NCBI GenBank assembly: GCA_964425255.1
Contig: CAYRMV010000025.1
Coordinates: 1-30,396 of the forward strand
Direction: 5' to 3'
Length of the DNA: 30,396 nucleotides
Source: CAYRMV01 sp964425255
GTDB taxonomy: Bacteria; Bacteroidota; Bacteroidia; Flavobacteriales_D; Crocinitomicaceae
Under the pieces are notes generated by a model. It made no database searches, had not been told where the DNA came from, and worked only from the letters and a program-made list of their open reading frames with translations. Made by a program: the position numbers and the translations under genes. Each line of letters starts with the position of its first letter. Position 1 is the first letter of the stretch. Shown one piece after another: positions 1-7,377 of the stretch.

Positions 1-488
1 ACTTGTTTAACGGTTTGCTTTAAGTTTAGCTTTTTTATTTTAGGGTTACTATTTTCAAAATTAGAGTTTATAACATTGTTATTGAGGAGTTTGATTTGTT
101 TTTTGCTTTCATGAATCAGTTGATGATTCACTTCGATTTTACTATTTTTAATTGGAATGACAATTGTTTTTCGATTGAATAGACCGATGAATTTTACTTT
201 CACAGTTGTTTGTTTGTTGTCAATCGGAATTCTGATGTTCAACGAAACTTCGTTCCTTAAAATTGGGATAATGTGTTTTTCAATTTTAATAAAGAAAACA
301 TTTTTTGTATCCATTTTTAACAGGATTGAATCCAAACTAATTTTATTTTCAAATGTATTCTCACCAGTTCGGAATTGAGAAACAGAAAGTTTTCTATTTT
401 TAGTAAACAATATATGAACTGCTCTTTTCAGGAAATTCCCAAAATGTCTAAAAAACAGATAAACAAATTTTCTTATCGAGTGCAGCAT
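1..488 (-). CDS. Partial hypothetical protein, runs off left edge
   Basis: An open frame of 162 codons starts at the ATG complementary to 486-488 and stays open to base 1, so only the N-terminal part is present. An AGGA sequence lies about 7 nt upstream of the ATG. The first 30 residues are basic and aromatic (begins MLHSIRKFVYLFFRHFG), then a segment rich in alternating hydrophobic and charged residues suggests beta strands, then a Lys/Asn-rich stretch. I do not recognise the family. It reads toward the left edge, away from the decayed island, and may mark the last intact gene before it. Confidence 0.55.
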   Translation of the reverse strand, partial: MLHSIRKFVYLFFRHFGNFLKRAVHILFTKNRKLSVSQFRTGENTFENKISLDSILLKMDTKNVFFIKIEKHIIPILRNEVSLNIRIPIDNKQTTVKVKFIGLFNRKTIVIPIKNSKIEVNHQLIHESKKQIKLLNNNVINSNFENSNPKIKKLNLKQTVKQ

Positions 489-1026
489 AGTTTAATCCTC
501 AGTTAGTCCTCTATTTTTCATTAGTTCAGAAGTAATCCAATGAAGTTGTAATTGATGACTGTGTAAATTTTATTTCCCAAATATAGTTTTATTTCTCAAC
601 CCACCAAATCATTCGTCTAATTTTCTCTCCCATTCATCTACATCAACTACCCTTTTAAACGGATAGGATGTTTTCTGTTTTAATTTATTGATGCCCCTCC
701 CCAATCTCCCATTTTTTTCCTACACTTGTTCATCGAAAACGTACCTTCGGTGTATGCATTGCAAGTGAGATGGGAGTGTTTAAAAATCCATTTTTTGATT
801 GAATAAAAACGAAATTTGGGTAAAAATCAATGTTTATCTAATTTTTCCATTTGATTTTAATACTTTCAGCAATATAAAATTCTCTTTTATCATTGTCATC
901 TAATCTTGATAGCAGTCGATATTGCTTCTAATTCAATTGTGTACACACTGCGTTCACAATTGGAAAAGTCTTCAAGTTGTTTTGTTTATGTGATGAGGTG
1001 TTGATTTTATATTCTGTTTCGTTTTT
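489..1026. other. Gene-poor stretch with repeat copy and decayed coding traces
   Basis: No intact gene is visible. The stretch holds the left 134-bp direct repeat (621-754). Minus-strand translation of about 850-985 gives short protein-like pieces in two frames (NCERSVYTIELEA and then DDNDKREFYIAESIKI), broken by stops and a frame change. This is compatible with the remains of another gene downstream of the KilA-N pseudogene. I could not assign it to a family. Confidence 0.35.
621..754. repeat. 134-bp direct repeat, left copy (R1)
   Basis: This segment matches 2631-2764 in the same orientation over 134 bp with 8 mismatches and no gaps, counted by eye (about 94%). Both copies begin TTTTCTCTCC and end CCTTCGGTGTA. 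The -7-like box TACACTTG is conserved, but the upstream TTG present in the right copy is TCC here. This copy is not followed by a gene. It marks the left border of the island of pseudogenes. Confidence 0.85.
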
Positions 1027-1836
1027 TTACTTTAACTTTTTTATTGTTCGGTTTTGCACTAAACTCTTCATTTGGGTGATTGCAATTTGGTTCAACTGCT
1101 TCAATCTTTCTGGTTGTTCTTGGCCTTGATGTATCAATACGGCATTGATGCTTTCTAAATTGGAGAGTACCACCAATTGCTCAATGCTTGCTTCGTCTCT
1201 TATATTTCCCTTGGCATTTGGGTTAGTATCACGCCATTGTTTGGCTGTCTTTCCAAATAATGCTACATTCAACAAGTCTGCTTCGTTGGCATATACAAAG
1301 CTTATTTGTGCTTTGTTCAATTCATTTGGAATCAGATTTTCTTTAATGGCATCTGTGTGGATGTGGTAATTTACTTTGGACAGGTGTCGTTGGTAGCTCC
1401 ATTCGAGTTGTAGGCGGTTGCTTTCGTCATCTTTTAAGCGTTGGTATTCCTTAACTAATAATAGTTGGAATTTAGGACTGATCCACATCCCAAAATGGAA
1501 AGCAATATCCTTGTGCCCATAGGTTCCACCGTACCTTCCAGCTTTGGCAGTTAAACCAATTGCGTTGGTTGCTTCAATCCAATTTTTAACAGATAGAACA
1601 AAGTTGTTGCTACCAGCTTCATTTTTAATTGTACCGAATTCGGTATAATTAAAATTTGGGTTGTATTAAGCTTCCCATTCTCCAAGGTATTCGATGGTAC
1701 TCTTTAAACTAAGCCATTTAATAATTACAACTTCTTGATGTTGGCTTTTTGCCATATCAGTCAAAGAAATGAAATCATCCATTTTCTCAGTAACAACCGT
1801 TATTTCAGCACCGTCAATGTTTATTTTTTTTGCCAT
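1027..1836 (-). pseudogene. KilA-N domain protein, interrupted by one in-frame stop
   Basis: The 810-bp frame starts at the ATG at 1836 (MAKKINIDGAEITVV) and would give about 269 residues, a usual length for bacterial KilA-N proteins. A single TAA at 1666-1668 splits it after LGEWEA, and the same frame continues directly with YNPNFNYTEFGTIKNEAGS. Family hallmarks flank the stop: the N-terminal SLTDMA segment, then AKAGRYGGTYGHKDIAF, LLLVKEYQRLK, IHTDAIKENLIP, and DWRN-like and NAKGNIRDEAS motifs near the end. KilA-N is a DNA-binding domain typical of phage and mobile-element genes. An intact downstream start (MWISPKFQ) exists but would lack the DNA-binding half. The gene is probably inactive, barring read-through or a sequencing error. 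Confidence 0.85.
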
Positions 1837-1846
1837 TTTACTTAGT

Positions 1847-2101
1847 TTATATTGAAATATGGAACATATTCTTTCTAAGTTCCTCGAATTTGAGGGGGGT
1901 AAAACTGGGCTTGAAAATATGCTCCCAAAAGCCAAGCAGTTAAATCGTATTACAATTGCATAGCCAGCTCTGAATGATGGCATCCATAGTGGCTGCATCT
2001 TTAAACCGAGCTATCTCTGTTAAGGTGGTAAAATCTTCTGTATCACCTTTGAAAATTATAATTTCAGTTCCTTTTACTTCTATTGTTGCGTTTTTAACCA
2101 T
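1847..2101 (-). pseudogene. Second KilA-N protein, short frameshifted remnant
   Basis: An ATG at 2101 opens MVKNATIEVKGTEIIIF, followed by DFTTLTEIARFKD and IIQSWLCNCNTI, which parallels the N-terminus of the neighbouring KilA-N gene (SLTDMA, IIKWLSLKSTIEYLG). The frame then stops, and after a one-base shift it continues as LLGFWEHIFKPSFTP before ending at 1847. Only the first 80 or so residues of a KilA-N protein are left, with at least one stop and one frameshift. The remnant lies 10 bp upstream of the start of the other KilA-N gene, so the two look like a decayed tandem pair transcribed together. Confidence 0.7.
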
Positions 2102-2130
2102 TGTTTAATATTTGTTATCAGTTTGTAAAC

Positions 2131-2274
2131 CTACTGCATTGAATGATTTTTACACATTTGAACCTGAAAGGCCTCAATTCCTTCTTTCTGAAACACATCA
2201 TTTTCTTGCTCAAGATCAAATAATGCTCTTGAAGAAACGCCAATTACTAATATGTCAGAAAAATCTACAGGCAT
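2131..2274 (-). pseudogene. N-terminal remnant of a cytosolic 5'-nucleotidase
   Basis: The 47-codon frame from the ATG at 2274 encodes ILVIGVSSRALFDLEQEN and FQKEGIEAF. This matches the start of the 5'-nucleotidase family related to eukaryotic cytosolic 5'-nucleotidase I, in which SSRALFDLE and an EEGxEAY segment open the protein. Intact members are several hundred residues, so more than 80% is missing, and the last ten residues no longer look like the family. The remnant ends 29 bp before the KilA-N remnant, on the same strand. A 78-codon plus-strand frame over the same bases has no family resemblance and was discarded. Confidence 0.7.
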
Positions 2275-2630
2275 ACAGGAAATTTGTAAGAAGGATTAAA
2301 GCTATTATTTTGAGAAATCATAAATTCAAAAGGGCTAAATTAAAATAGTTAAAACAACTTCTACAAATATAAAAAACTAATTGTATCAAACATCTAAAGA
2401 GTTCGTAAATCGATAAATGGTTCTTTTATGACAGTTTGTTTAGTAATGATATTCAATCGCACACAACTTTCATTATTTTTGGATTAATTGGTATTTTCAT
2501 GCTAATTTAGAAGAAATGAAAACAATATCATGGAGCATGCAGATGACGAAATTAAAGAGTTTTTGTTTCCTCAGAAAGACGGAACTTACAAAGTTATTTT
2601 CACAACAATAGCTATATTTTGTGAAGCATT
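2275..2630. other. Non-coding stretch between 5'-nucleotidase remnant and right repeat
   Basis: No intact gene. It contains a minus-strand promoter-like element (2364-2390). A plus-strand frame of 48 codons (2530-2676) begins MEHADDEIKEFLFPQKDG and YKVIFTTI and runs into the right repeat. Its first half faintly recalls the middle of RelE/ParE-family toxins, but it is too short to assign. Confidence 0.3.
2364..2390 (-). promoter_or_regulatory. Putative promoter of the 5'-nucleotidase/KilA-N remnants
   Basis: On the minus strand, TATATTTG (2371-2364) matches the Bacteroidota -7 consensus TAnnTTTG exactly. A TTTG at 2390-2387 lies 15 nt upstream, slightly short for the -33 element. The leader to the ATG at 2274 would be about 85 nt. 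Confidence 0.4.
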
Positions 2631-2764
2631 TTTTCTCTCCCTTTCATCTACATCAACCACCATTTTAAACGGATAGGATGTTTTCTGTTTTAATTTATTG
2701 GTGCCCCTTGCCAATCTGCCATTTTTTTCCTACACTTGTTCATCGAATACGTACCTTCGGTGTA
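2631..2764. repeat. 134-bp direct repeat, right copy (R2)
   Basis: Right-hand partner of 621-754. It ends 12 bp before the ATG of the secreted-protein gene at 2777 and contains a promoter-like TTG (2708-2710), a 20-nt spacer and TACACTTG (2731-2738). A minus-strand frame through both copies shares KLKQKTSYPFK and VVDVDE but has no start, so coding there is uncertain. Confidence 0.85.
2708..2738 (+). promoter_or_regulatory. Putative promoter of the secreted-protein gene, inside R2
   Basis: TTG at 2708-2710, a 20-nt spacer, and TACACTTG at 2731-2738 (one mismatch to TAnnTTTG) fit the Bacteroidota -33/-7 layout. The ATG at 2777 follows 38 nt later. The other repeat copy keeps the -7-like box but has TCC instead of TTG. 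Confidence 0.45.
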
Positions 2765-2776
2765 AATTTGCTAGAC

Positions 2777-4324
2777 ATGTTTAAGACTCTTTTTGCGGTG
2801 GCGCTCTTTTTTTTCAGCTTTTCAATAACGAAGGCACAAGAGCAGGTGCGTTGGAGCGAAGAAATCAAGCATACAGGCATGTTGTTTGGGATTTTTGCCG
2901 ATTCGGGGGCGCAGTTTTACAGCGTGCGGTTGCAGGGAGGTTCGATGAATCAGTCTTTGTATTTGAATTATCACCAAGATTTTAAGGTAGTTAGCAAGGG
3001 GAAAATTGTCAGTCGGGTAGGGAAGAGCATCGCAACTTTGCAGGATTTGCAGTTCATTGGACATTCGCCGGTGGTTTTTTTGAGTGATAAGCGCGAAGGA
3101 AAATACGAACTTTATGCGCAAGTTTATGGAAAAGATTGTCAAACGGAAGGCGAACCCAAACGCGTTTTTTCATTTCCAATTAGCTCAGGACTCCAAAAAC
3201 TCGGAACTTTTGACGTGATTGTGTCGAAAAACAGGCAGTATTTTGTCGTTGAATACACCCAACCTGAAACCAAAGAACAAGCGGAGAAACATTATTACCG
3301 CATTTACGACCGTCAATTTCAATTGTTGCTCGATGGAGAGTATGAAAGTACGTATCCTGGAAAGCAAGTCGATTTTTCGCACCGTTATATTTCGAATCAC
3401 GGCGATTATTTTTTGGCCTGCAATGTGATGGAAGTCAACGATCGTGGTCGGGTAAAAAGCAATCAATGGCTGGAGAAAGTGATTGTTTTACAAGCCACCG
3501 AAGAGGGAATGGAAGAATTTGAGTTGGATCTCGACGGGCGCAAAATTTACGACATGCAGTTTTCTTCCGACAACGAACGCATGTTGACTTTTAGTGGAAC
3601 TTTTGGCGAACAATTCAAAAATAACATACAAGGGATTTTCTATTTTCGACTCGATTTCAAGAAAAAAGAAGTGGTGGACGAGGGTTTCGAAAAGTTCAAA
3701 GCAGAAGACCTAAAACCGAGCGAAGCGGTCGATATCGATGAAACGCAAGTGGAAATGGCGATCCTAAATCCGGGTTTGTACGACTACAAAATCCGCGAAA
3801 CCTACACCTTGCCCGATGGAAGTATCGTGGGCATCATGGAACAATATTATGAGCAATCGTTTTACAATGGAGACATCATGACGCGTTCCCGATCGACGAT
3901 TTATTACTATTACAACGACATCATTGTTTTTAAAGTCAACCCAACGGGTTTGTTTGAATGGGTGAAAAAAATCAACAAAGTACAACTTTCAGTCAACGAT
4001 GGTGGAATGTATAGTTCATTTGCTTATTATTTGAAAGATAATCAGTTGAATTTGATTTTCAATGACCACAAGCAAAATTACGACGAGCGTGGTGTTTACC
4101 AAAATGGAAAAATGGGAACCTCTTTCCGCAAGCGAACGAATTGCGTAATAAAAACAGCCATCGACATTTCAACGGGAGAATCACTAAGAGAAATGCTGTT
4201 CGGTCCAAGCGAAAGTATGTTGCTAGCTCTACCTAAAAAATCAGTCATCAACGATACACAAACTGAATTGCTTTTACCCGTTGAAGCAGGGAAACGCGAG
4301 AAATATGGTTTGTTGAAGTTGTAA
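2777..4324 (+). CDS. Secreted protein of unknown function
   Basis: I chose the ATG at 2777 because it opens a clean signal peptide (MFKTLFAVALFFFSFSITKA, cleavage likely before QEQ). The in-frame extension back to 2678 translates repeat DNA. The mature protein of about 495 residues is rich in beta-type segments with recurring patterns such as VVFLSDKREGKYELYAQVYG and LPDGSIVGIMEQYYEQ, compatible with a propeller-like fold, but I do not recognise a named family. There is no type IX sorting domain and no lipobox, so periplasmic or outer-surface location is inferred from the signal peptide alone. The 5' part is visibly richer in G and C than its neighbours. It stands alone, 98 bp before pyrH. 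Confidence 0.85.
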   Translation: MFKTLFAVALFFFSFSITKAQEQVRWSEEIKHTGMLFGIFADSGAQFYSVRLQGGSMNQSLYLNYHQDFKVVSKGKIVSRVGKSIATLQDLQFIGHSPVVFLSDKREGKYELYAQVYGKDCQTEGEPKRVFSFPISSGLQKLGTFDVIVSKNRQYFVVEYTQPETKEQAEKHYYRIYDRQFQLLLDGEYESTYPGKQVDFSHRYISNHGDYFLACNVMEVNDRGRVKSNQWLEKVIVLQATEEGMEEFELDLDGRKIYDMQFSSDNERMLTFSGTFGEQFKNNIQGIFYFRLDFKKKEVVDEGFEKFKAEDLKPSEAVDIDETQVEMAILNPGLYDYKIRETYTLPDGSIVGIMEQYYEQSFYNGDIMTRSRSTIYYYYNDIIVFKVNPTGLFEWVKKINKVQLSVNDGGMYSSFAYYLKDNQLNLIFNDHKQNYDERGVYQNGKMGTSFRKRTNCVIKTAIDISTGESLREMLFGPSESMLLALPKKSVINDTQTELLLPVEAGKREKYGLLKL

Positions 4325-4397
4325 AAGCGGAAGACTTTTCTCTAAGAAGGTTCAAATGGAATTTGTGAGCAAAGAAGTGCACTTTTGAGAAAAACAT

Positions 4398-4405
4398 TAT
4401 CTTTG
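4398..4405 (+). promoter_or_regulatory. -7 box upstream of pyrH
   Basis: TATCTTTG matches TAnnTTTG exactly and lies 17 nt before the first ATG (4423) and 23 nt before the second (4429). No convincing -33 TTG is seen at the expected distance. Confidence 0.55.
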
Positions 4406-4428
4406 TTTCCACTTTCAAATCCATGTTC

Positions 4429-5136
4429 ATGAATTACAAACGTATCCTTCTCAAACTCAGTGGAGAATCACTAATGGGTGACAAACAATTCGGTATTGAC
4501 AACAACCGATTAAGCTCGTATGCAGAGCAAATCAAAGAAATTTGTGACGGTGGAATCGAAGTGGCGATTGTGATCGGAGGAGGAAATATTTTCCGAGGAG
4601 TGCAAGCCGAAGAAGGAGGAATGGATCGTACACATGGCGATTACATGGGAATGTTGGCAACGATGATCAATTCGATGGCTTTGCAAGCAGCATTGGAGTC
4701 GGTTGGTTTGAAAACGCGTTTACAATCAGCGATTGAAATGAAAGAAATTGCTGAACCGTATGTACGACGTCGTGCGGTGCGCCACTTGGAAAAAGGACGT
4801 GTAGTCATTTTTGGTGCTGGAACAGGAAATCCTTATTTTACGACGGATTCAGCAGCGTCTTTGCGGGCAATTGAAATCAATGCAGACGTGATTTTGAAAG
4901 GAACACGAGTTGATGGAATTTACACCGCAGATCCGTTCAAAGATCCATCCGCAACCAAATACGATGTCATTACGTTTGATGATGTATACAGCAAAGGATT
5001 GCAAGTGATGGACATGACAGCGTTTACACTTTGCAAAGAAAACGATTTACCGATTGTTGTATTTGATATGGATACACCTGGGAATTTGAAAAAATTGCTC
5101 GCAGGAGAACAAATTGGAACGATTGTACGTAATTAA
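4429..5136 (+). CDS. pyrH: UMP kinase
   Basis: Phosphorylates UMP to UDP with ATP in the cytoplasm, feeding pyrimidine nucleotide synthesis. The 235-residue protein has the amino-acid-kinase fold motifs expected of bacterial PyrH: KRILLKLSGESL at the N-terminus, IGGGNIFRG near residue 50, DRTHGDYMGMLATMINS for UMP binding, and FGAGTGNPYFTTDSAA. The start was placed at MNYKRILLKL, which matches the usual family start; an alternative ATG two codons upstream (4423) is possible. It is followed 29 bp later by frr, the common pyrH-frr order, and both share the terminator after frr. Confidence 0.97.
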   Translation: MNYKRILLKLSGESLMGDKQFGIDNNRLSSYAEQIKEICDGGIEVAIVIGGGNIFRGVQAEEGGMDRTHGDYMGMLATMINSMALQAALESVGLKTRLQSAIEMKEIAEPYVRRRAVRHLEKGRVVIFGAGTGNPYFTTDSAASLRAIEINADVILKGTRVDGIYTADPFKDPSATKYDVITFDDVYSKGLQVMDMTAFTLCKENDLPIVVFDMDTPGNLKKLLAGEQIGTIVRN

Positions 5137-5165
5137 TAAATTGGTCTTATTCAAATTAAGAAAAC

Positions 5166-5729
5166 ATGATTGAAGAACTTCAATTAGTATATGATGAGTT
5201 TAAGTCAGCGAATCAAAAATCGTTGACTCACTTGGAAAATGAATTGCAAAAAATCCGTGCAGGAAAAGCAACTCCATCAATGCTTCAAAGTGTGATGGTG
5301 GAATATTATGGAACACCAACACCGATTGCACAGGTTGCAAACATCGCAACAATGGATGCACGCACCTTGACTGTACAGCCGTGGGAGCGAACGATCTTAA
5401 ACGATGTTGCGAAAGGAATTATCAATTCTAACTTAGGTTTAGCACCACAAAACAATGGTGAAATGTTGATTATCACGATTCCACCGTTGACAGAAGAGCG
5501 CCGGAAGGAAATGGTTAAAAAAGCCAAAGCAGAAGGCGAGCATGCGAAAGTGGGTATCCGAAACAACCGCAAAGATTCACTGGATATGGTGAAAAGCATG
5601 AAAGCCGACGGACTTCCTGAAGATATGATGAAGGATGCTGAAACAGAAATTCAAAACATTACCAATGCCTACATCAAAAAAGTAGATGATTTGTTGGAAT
5701 TGAAAGAGAAAGACATCATGACTGTTTGA
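5166..5729 (+). CDS. frr: Ribosome recycling factor
   Basis: Splits post-termination ribosomes together with EF-G. The 187-residue length is normal. Family features are visible in order: the helical N-terminus (HLENELQKIRAGKATPSML), MVEYYGTPTPIAQVANI, LTVQPWE, IINSNLGLAPQNNGEMLIITIPPLTEERRKEM split across the middle domain, and the conserved VGIRNNRKDS. The ATG at 5166 is the only sensible start. It is the second gene of the pyrH-frr unit, with a hairpin terminator 22 bp after its stop. Confidence 0.97.
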   Translation: MIEELQLVYDEFKSANQKSLTHLENELQKIRAGKATPSMLQSVMVEYYGTPTPIAQVANIATMDARTLTVQPWERTILNDVAKGIINSNLGLAPQNNGEMLIITIPPLTEERRKEMVKKAKAEGEHAKVGIRNNRKDSLDMVKSMKADGLPEDMMKDAETEIQNITNAYIKKVDDLLELKEKDIMTV

Positions 5730-5751
5730 TTCAGTCTAAGAAAAAAAATAG

Positions 5752-5780
5752 AAAACCATCCAAATTCGGGTGGTTTTTTT
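5752..5780 (+). terminator. Rho-independent terminator after frr
   Basis: Stem AAAACCATCC / GGGTGGTTTT (one G-T pair) with a 6-nt loop, followed by a T-run. Because A-runs flank the left arm, it can also serve the convergent ZIP transporter gene on the minus strand. Confidence 0.85.
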
Positions 5781-5796
5781 GTTTACAGCGAAATCT

Positions 5797-6519
5797 CTAC
5801 CCGAAACTCAAGGCCAAAACTACACCAACTAGGATACTCGCCAATTTTGCTAGGTTGAAACGGTGATTTTCAGTTGATTCAAAGATAATTGTGGTAGAAA
5901 TATGAAGAAACATCCCAACAACAATAGCTAAAAGTATATCCATGTTTAAGTCGCCCAATTGGTCGCGGGTTAGATATCCGAAAAGTAATCCGAGTGGGGT
6001 CATTAGTGCGAAAATCACCAAAATAACCCACGATTTGATTTTCGAAAATCCAGCACTAAGAAGCAAGGTCATCAAGGCTATGGCTACAGGAGTTTGGTGA
6101 AATAAAATTCCCATAAGCAAAGATTCTCCGTTGAAATGAGTATGTCCGTGGTGTTCAACACTGGGTATCGCAAGTGGAATTCCTTCGATGAATGAATGAA
6201 TACTCAGCGAGACAAAAAGCATGATGGGAACCGCTTGTCCCTTGTGGATGTGGATGTGACCGTGCTCAATTCCACCAGAAAAATATTCCAAAAGAAGTTG
6301 CACCAAAAAGCCAGTAAGCACATACAAACCGATGTAATGAGAATGATGTGCGTATAATTCAGGTAAAAAATGGACAAAAGCGATTGCGAGTAAAAACCCA
6401 CCGCTGAAAGCCAATAAAATTTTGATCAATTTTCGTTGGTCATATCGATTGGCTAGCGAAACAATCATTCCGCCTAAAATGACGGAACCAAACAACAATA
6501 TACTATTCCAAATGTGCAT
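5797..6519 (-). CDS. ZIP-family divalent metal transporter
   Basis: A 240-residue inner-membrane protein with about eight hydrophobic segments, the typical length for bacterial ZIP proteins that import zinc or other divalent metals. The two metal-site helices are recognisable: HSFIEG at residues 108-113 (canonical HNxxEG) and HQTPVA at 141-146 (canonical HxxPE; here the Glu is replaced by Val-Ala). Two His-rich stretches, EHGHIHIH (85-92) and HHGHTH (123-128), sit in loops and suggest metal capture. Its ATG overlaps the stop of the upstream methyltransferase by one base (TAATG), implying translational coupling. Metal specificity cannot be read from sequence. Confidence 0.92.
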   Translation of the reverse strand: MHIWNSILLFGSVILGGMIVSLANRYDQRKLIKILLAFSGGFLLAIAFVHFLPELYAHHSHYIGLYVLTGFLVQLLLEYFSGGIEHGHIHIHKGQAVPIMLFVSLSIHSFIEGIPLAIPSVEHHGHTHFNGESLLMGILFHQTPVAIALMTLLLSAGFSKIKSWVILVIFALMTPLGLLFGYLTRDQLGDLNMDILLAIVVGMFLHISTTIIFESTENHRFNLAKLASILVGVVLALSFG

Positions 6520-7256
6520 TAAATCTGTTTTTCTGCTACCACGATGAATCGATCTGAATCAGCTTGTAAGGTAGATAAATGTAAATTTCCAAATGTATCG
6601 ATGACTTTGAAGCCTGTTTTTTCAAGCATGGCATAAAAATCAGTTGGGCTCAATCCTTGAACACGTTCTGTGTAATGAAATGATTTTCTTTGGTCTTCGA
6701 AACGAATGTCTTTGTAAATGTGTTTTCCATCAAATCGTTTTTCGATATGGAAATCAATCCCATCGATGCTTTTTGTTTCTTTTGGAACCAATGTTTGGAG
6801 TACGCGATTTAAATGGAAAAAATCTAAAACGAGTTTTCCATTGGGTTTAAGCATCGTAAAAACGGAAGTTAAAACGCGCTCATTTTCCGCTGGATCATCA
6901 AAATAACCAAAACTTGTAAATAAATTAAAAACAACATCAAAGTGTTCAGTCAGATACATTTCACGCATGTCGTGAACGGCAAACTGGAGGCGGTCATTTT
7001 CAAATTGTTTTGCGTATTGAATGCTATTTTCAGATAGATCGACTCCAACCACATCCAAACCCAAACTGTTGAGATGAATGGCGTGACGGCCTTTTCCACA
7101 AGCTAAATCGAGTACTTTTTGGTCAGGAGAAATAGCCAAATGATCCACCAATCTACTCACAAATAGCTGAGCTTCTTGCTCATTTCTATTTTGATAAAGA
7201 ATGTGATAATAAGGTGTATCAAACCACGCTGCAAACCAAGCTGTTTCTGTACTCAT
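6519..7256 (-). CDS. Class I SAM-dependent methyltransferase
   Basis: A 245-residue Rossmann-fold methyltransferase. Motif I, VLDLACGKGRHAIHL at about residues 48-62, is the SAM-binding glycine loop. It is followed by VVGVDLSENSI (motif II acidic residue) and DVVFNLFTSFGYFDD. The C-terminal half (KRFDGKHIYKDIRF, GFKVIDTFGN) is as in many uncharacterised Bacteroidota methyltransferases; the substrate is unknown. It is the first gene of a two-gene unit with the ZIP transporter, with a one-base stop/start overlap, and has its own TAnnTTTG box upstream. No functional link to metal transport is known to me. Confidence 0.9.
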   Translation of the reverse strand: MSTETAWFAAWFDTPYYHILYQNRNEQEAQLFVSRLVDHLAISPDQKVLDLACGKGRHAIHLNSLGLDVVGVDLSENSIQYAKQFENDRLQFAVHDMREMYLTEHFDVVFNLFTSFGYFDDPAENERVLTSVFTMLKPNGKLVLDFFHLNRVLQTLVPKETKSIDGIDFHIEKRFDGKHIYKDIRFEDQRKSFHYTERVQGLSPTDFYAMLEKTGFKVIDTFGNLHLSTLQADSDRFIVVAEKQI

Positions 7257-7273
7257 TGTTTCAAAAAGAAGTG

Positions 7274-7281
7274 CAAAAATA
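7274..7281 (-). promoter_or_regulatory. -7 box of the methyltransferase-ZIP unit
   Basis: On the minus strand TATTTTTG matches TAnnTTTG exactly and lies 17 nt before the ATG at 7256, the same spacing as at plsC and pyrH. Confidence 0.55.
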
Positions 7282-7322
7282 CGAACTTATTGTCATTATA
7301 TTGCATTATTGTGTGTTTTTTC

Positions 7323-7377
7323 ACTGGCTGACCAAGGGTTTCTTAACGGATAAGCAACCTTTAGCTCATTGATTTTA
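7323..7377 (-). repeat. Dispersed ~54-bp repeat, copy C
   Basis: Read on the minus strand, this begins at the yidD stop codon and aligns with 24716-24769 over 55 positions with about 13 mismatches, counted by eye. The shared core is GTTGCTTATCCGTTA (7358-7344), followed by AAAC and CTTG blocks. Confidence 0.65.

Noticed and set aside
1027..2274. KilA-N plus nucleotidase as an active phage-defence system
   Set aside because: All three genes are broken or truncated as read, so nothing active can be claimed.
2112..2348. 78-codon plus-strand frame in the island
   Set aside because: It lies antisense to the 5'-nucleotidase remnant, whose translation matches a family; the plus-strand translation matches nothing.
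621..2764. Both direct repeats as coding DNA (minus-strand frame with KLKQKTSYPFK)
   Set aside because: The shared frame has no start codon and a stop just upstream, and differences between copies are not concentrated in third codon positions. It could still be a gene end, so it is only mentioned.
2678..2776. Longer start for the secreted-protein gene
   Set aside because: The 33 extra residues translate repeat R2, and the signal peptide begins cleanly at the ATG at 2777.
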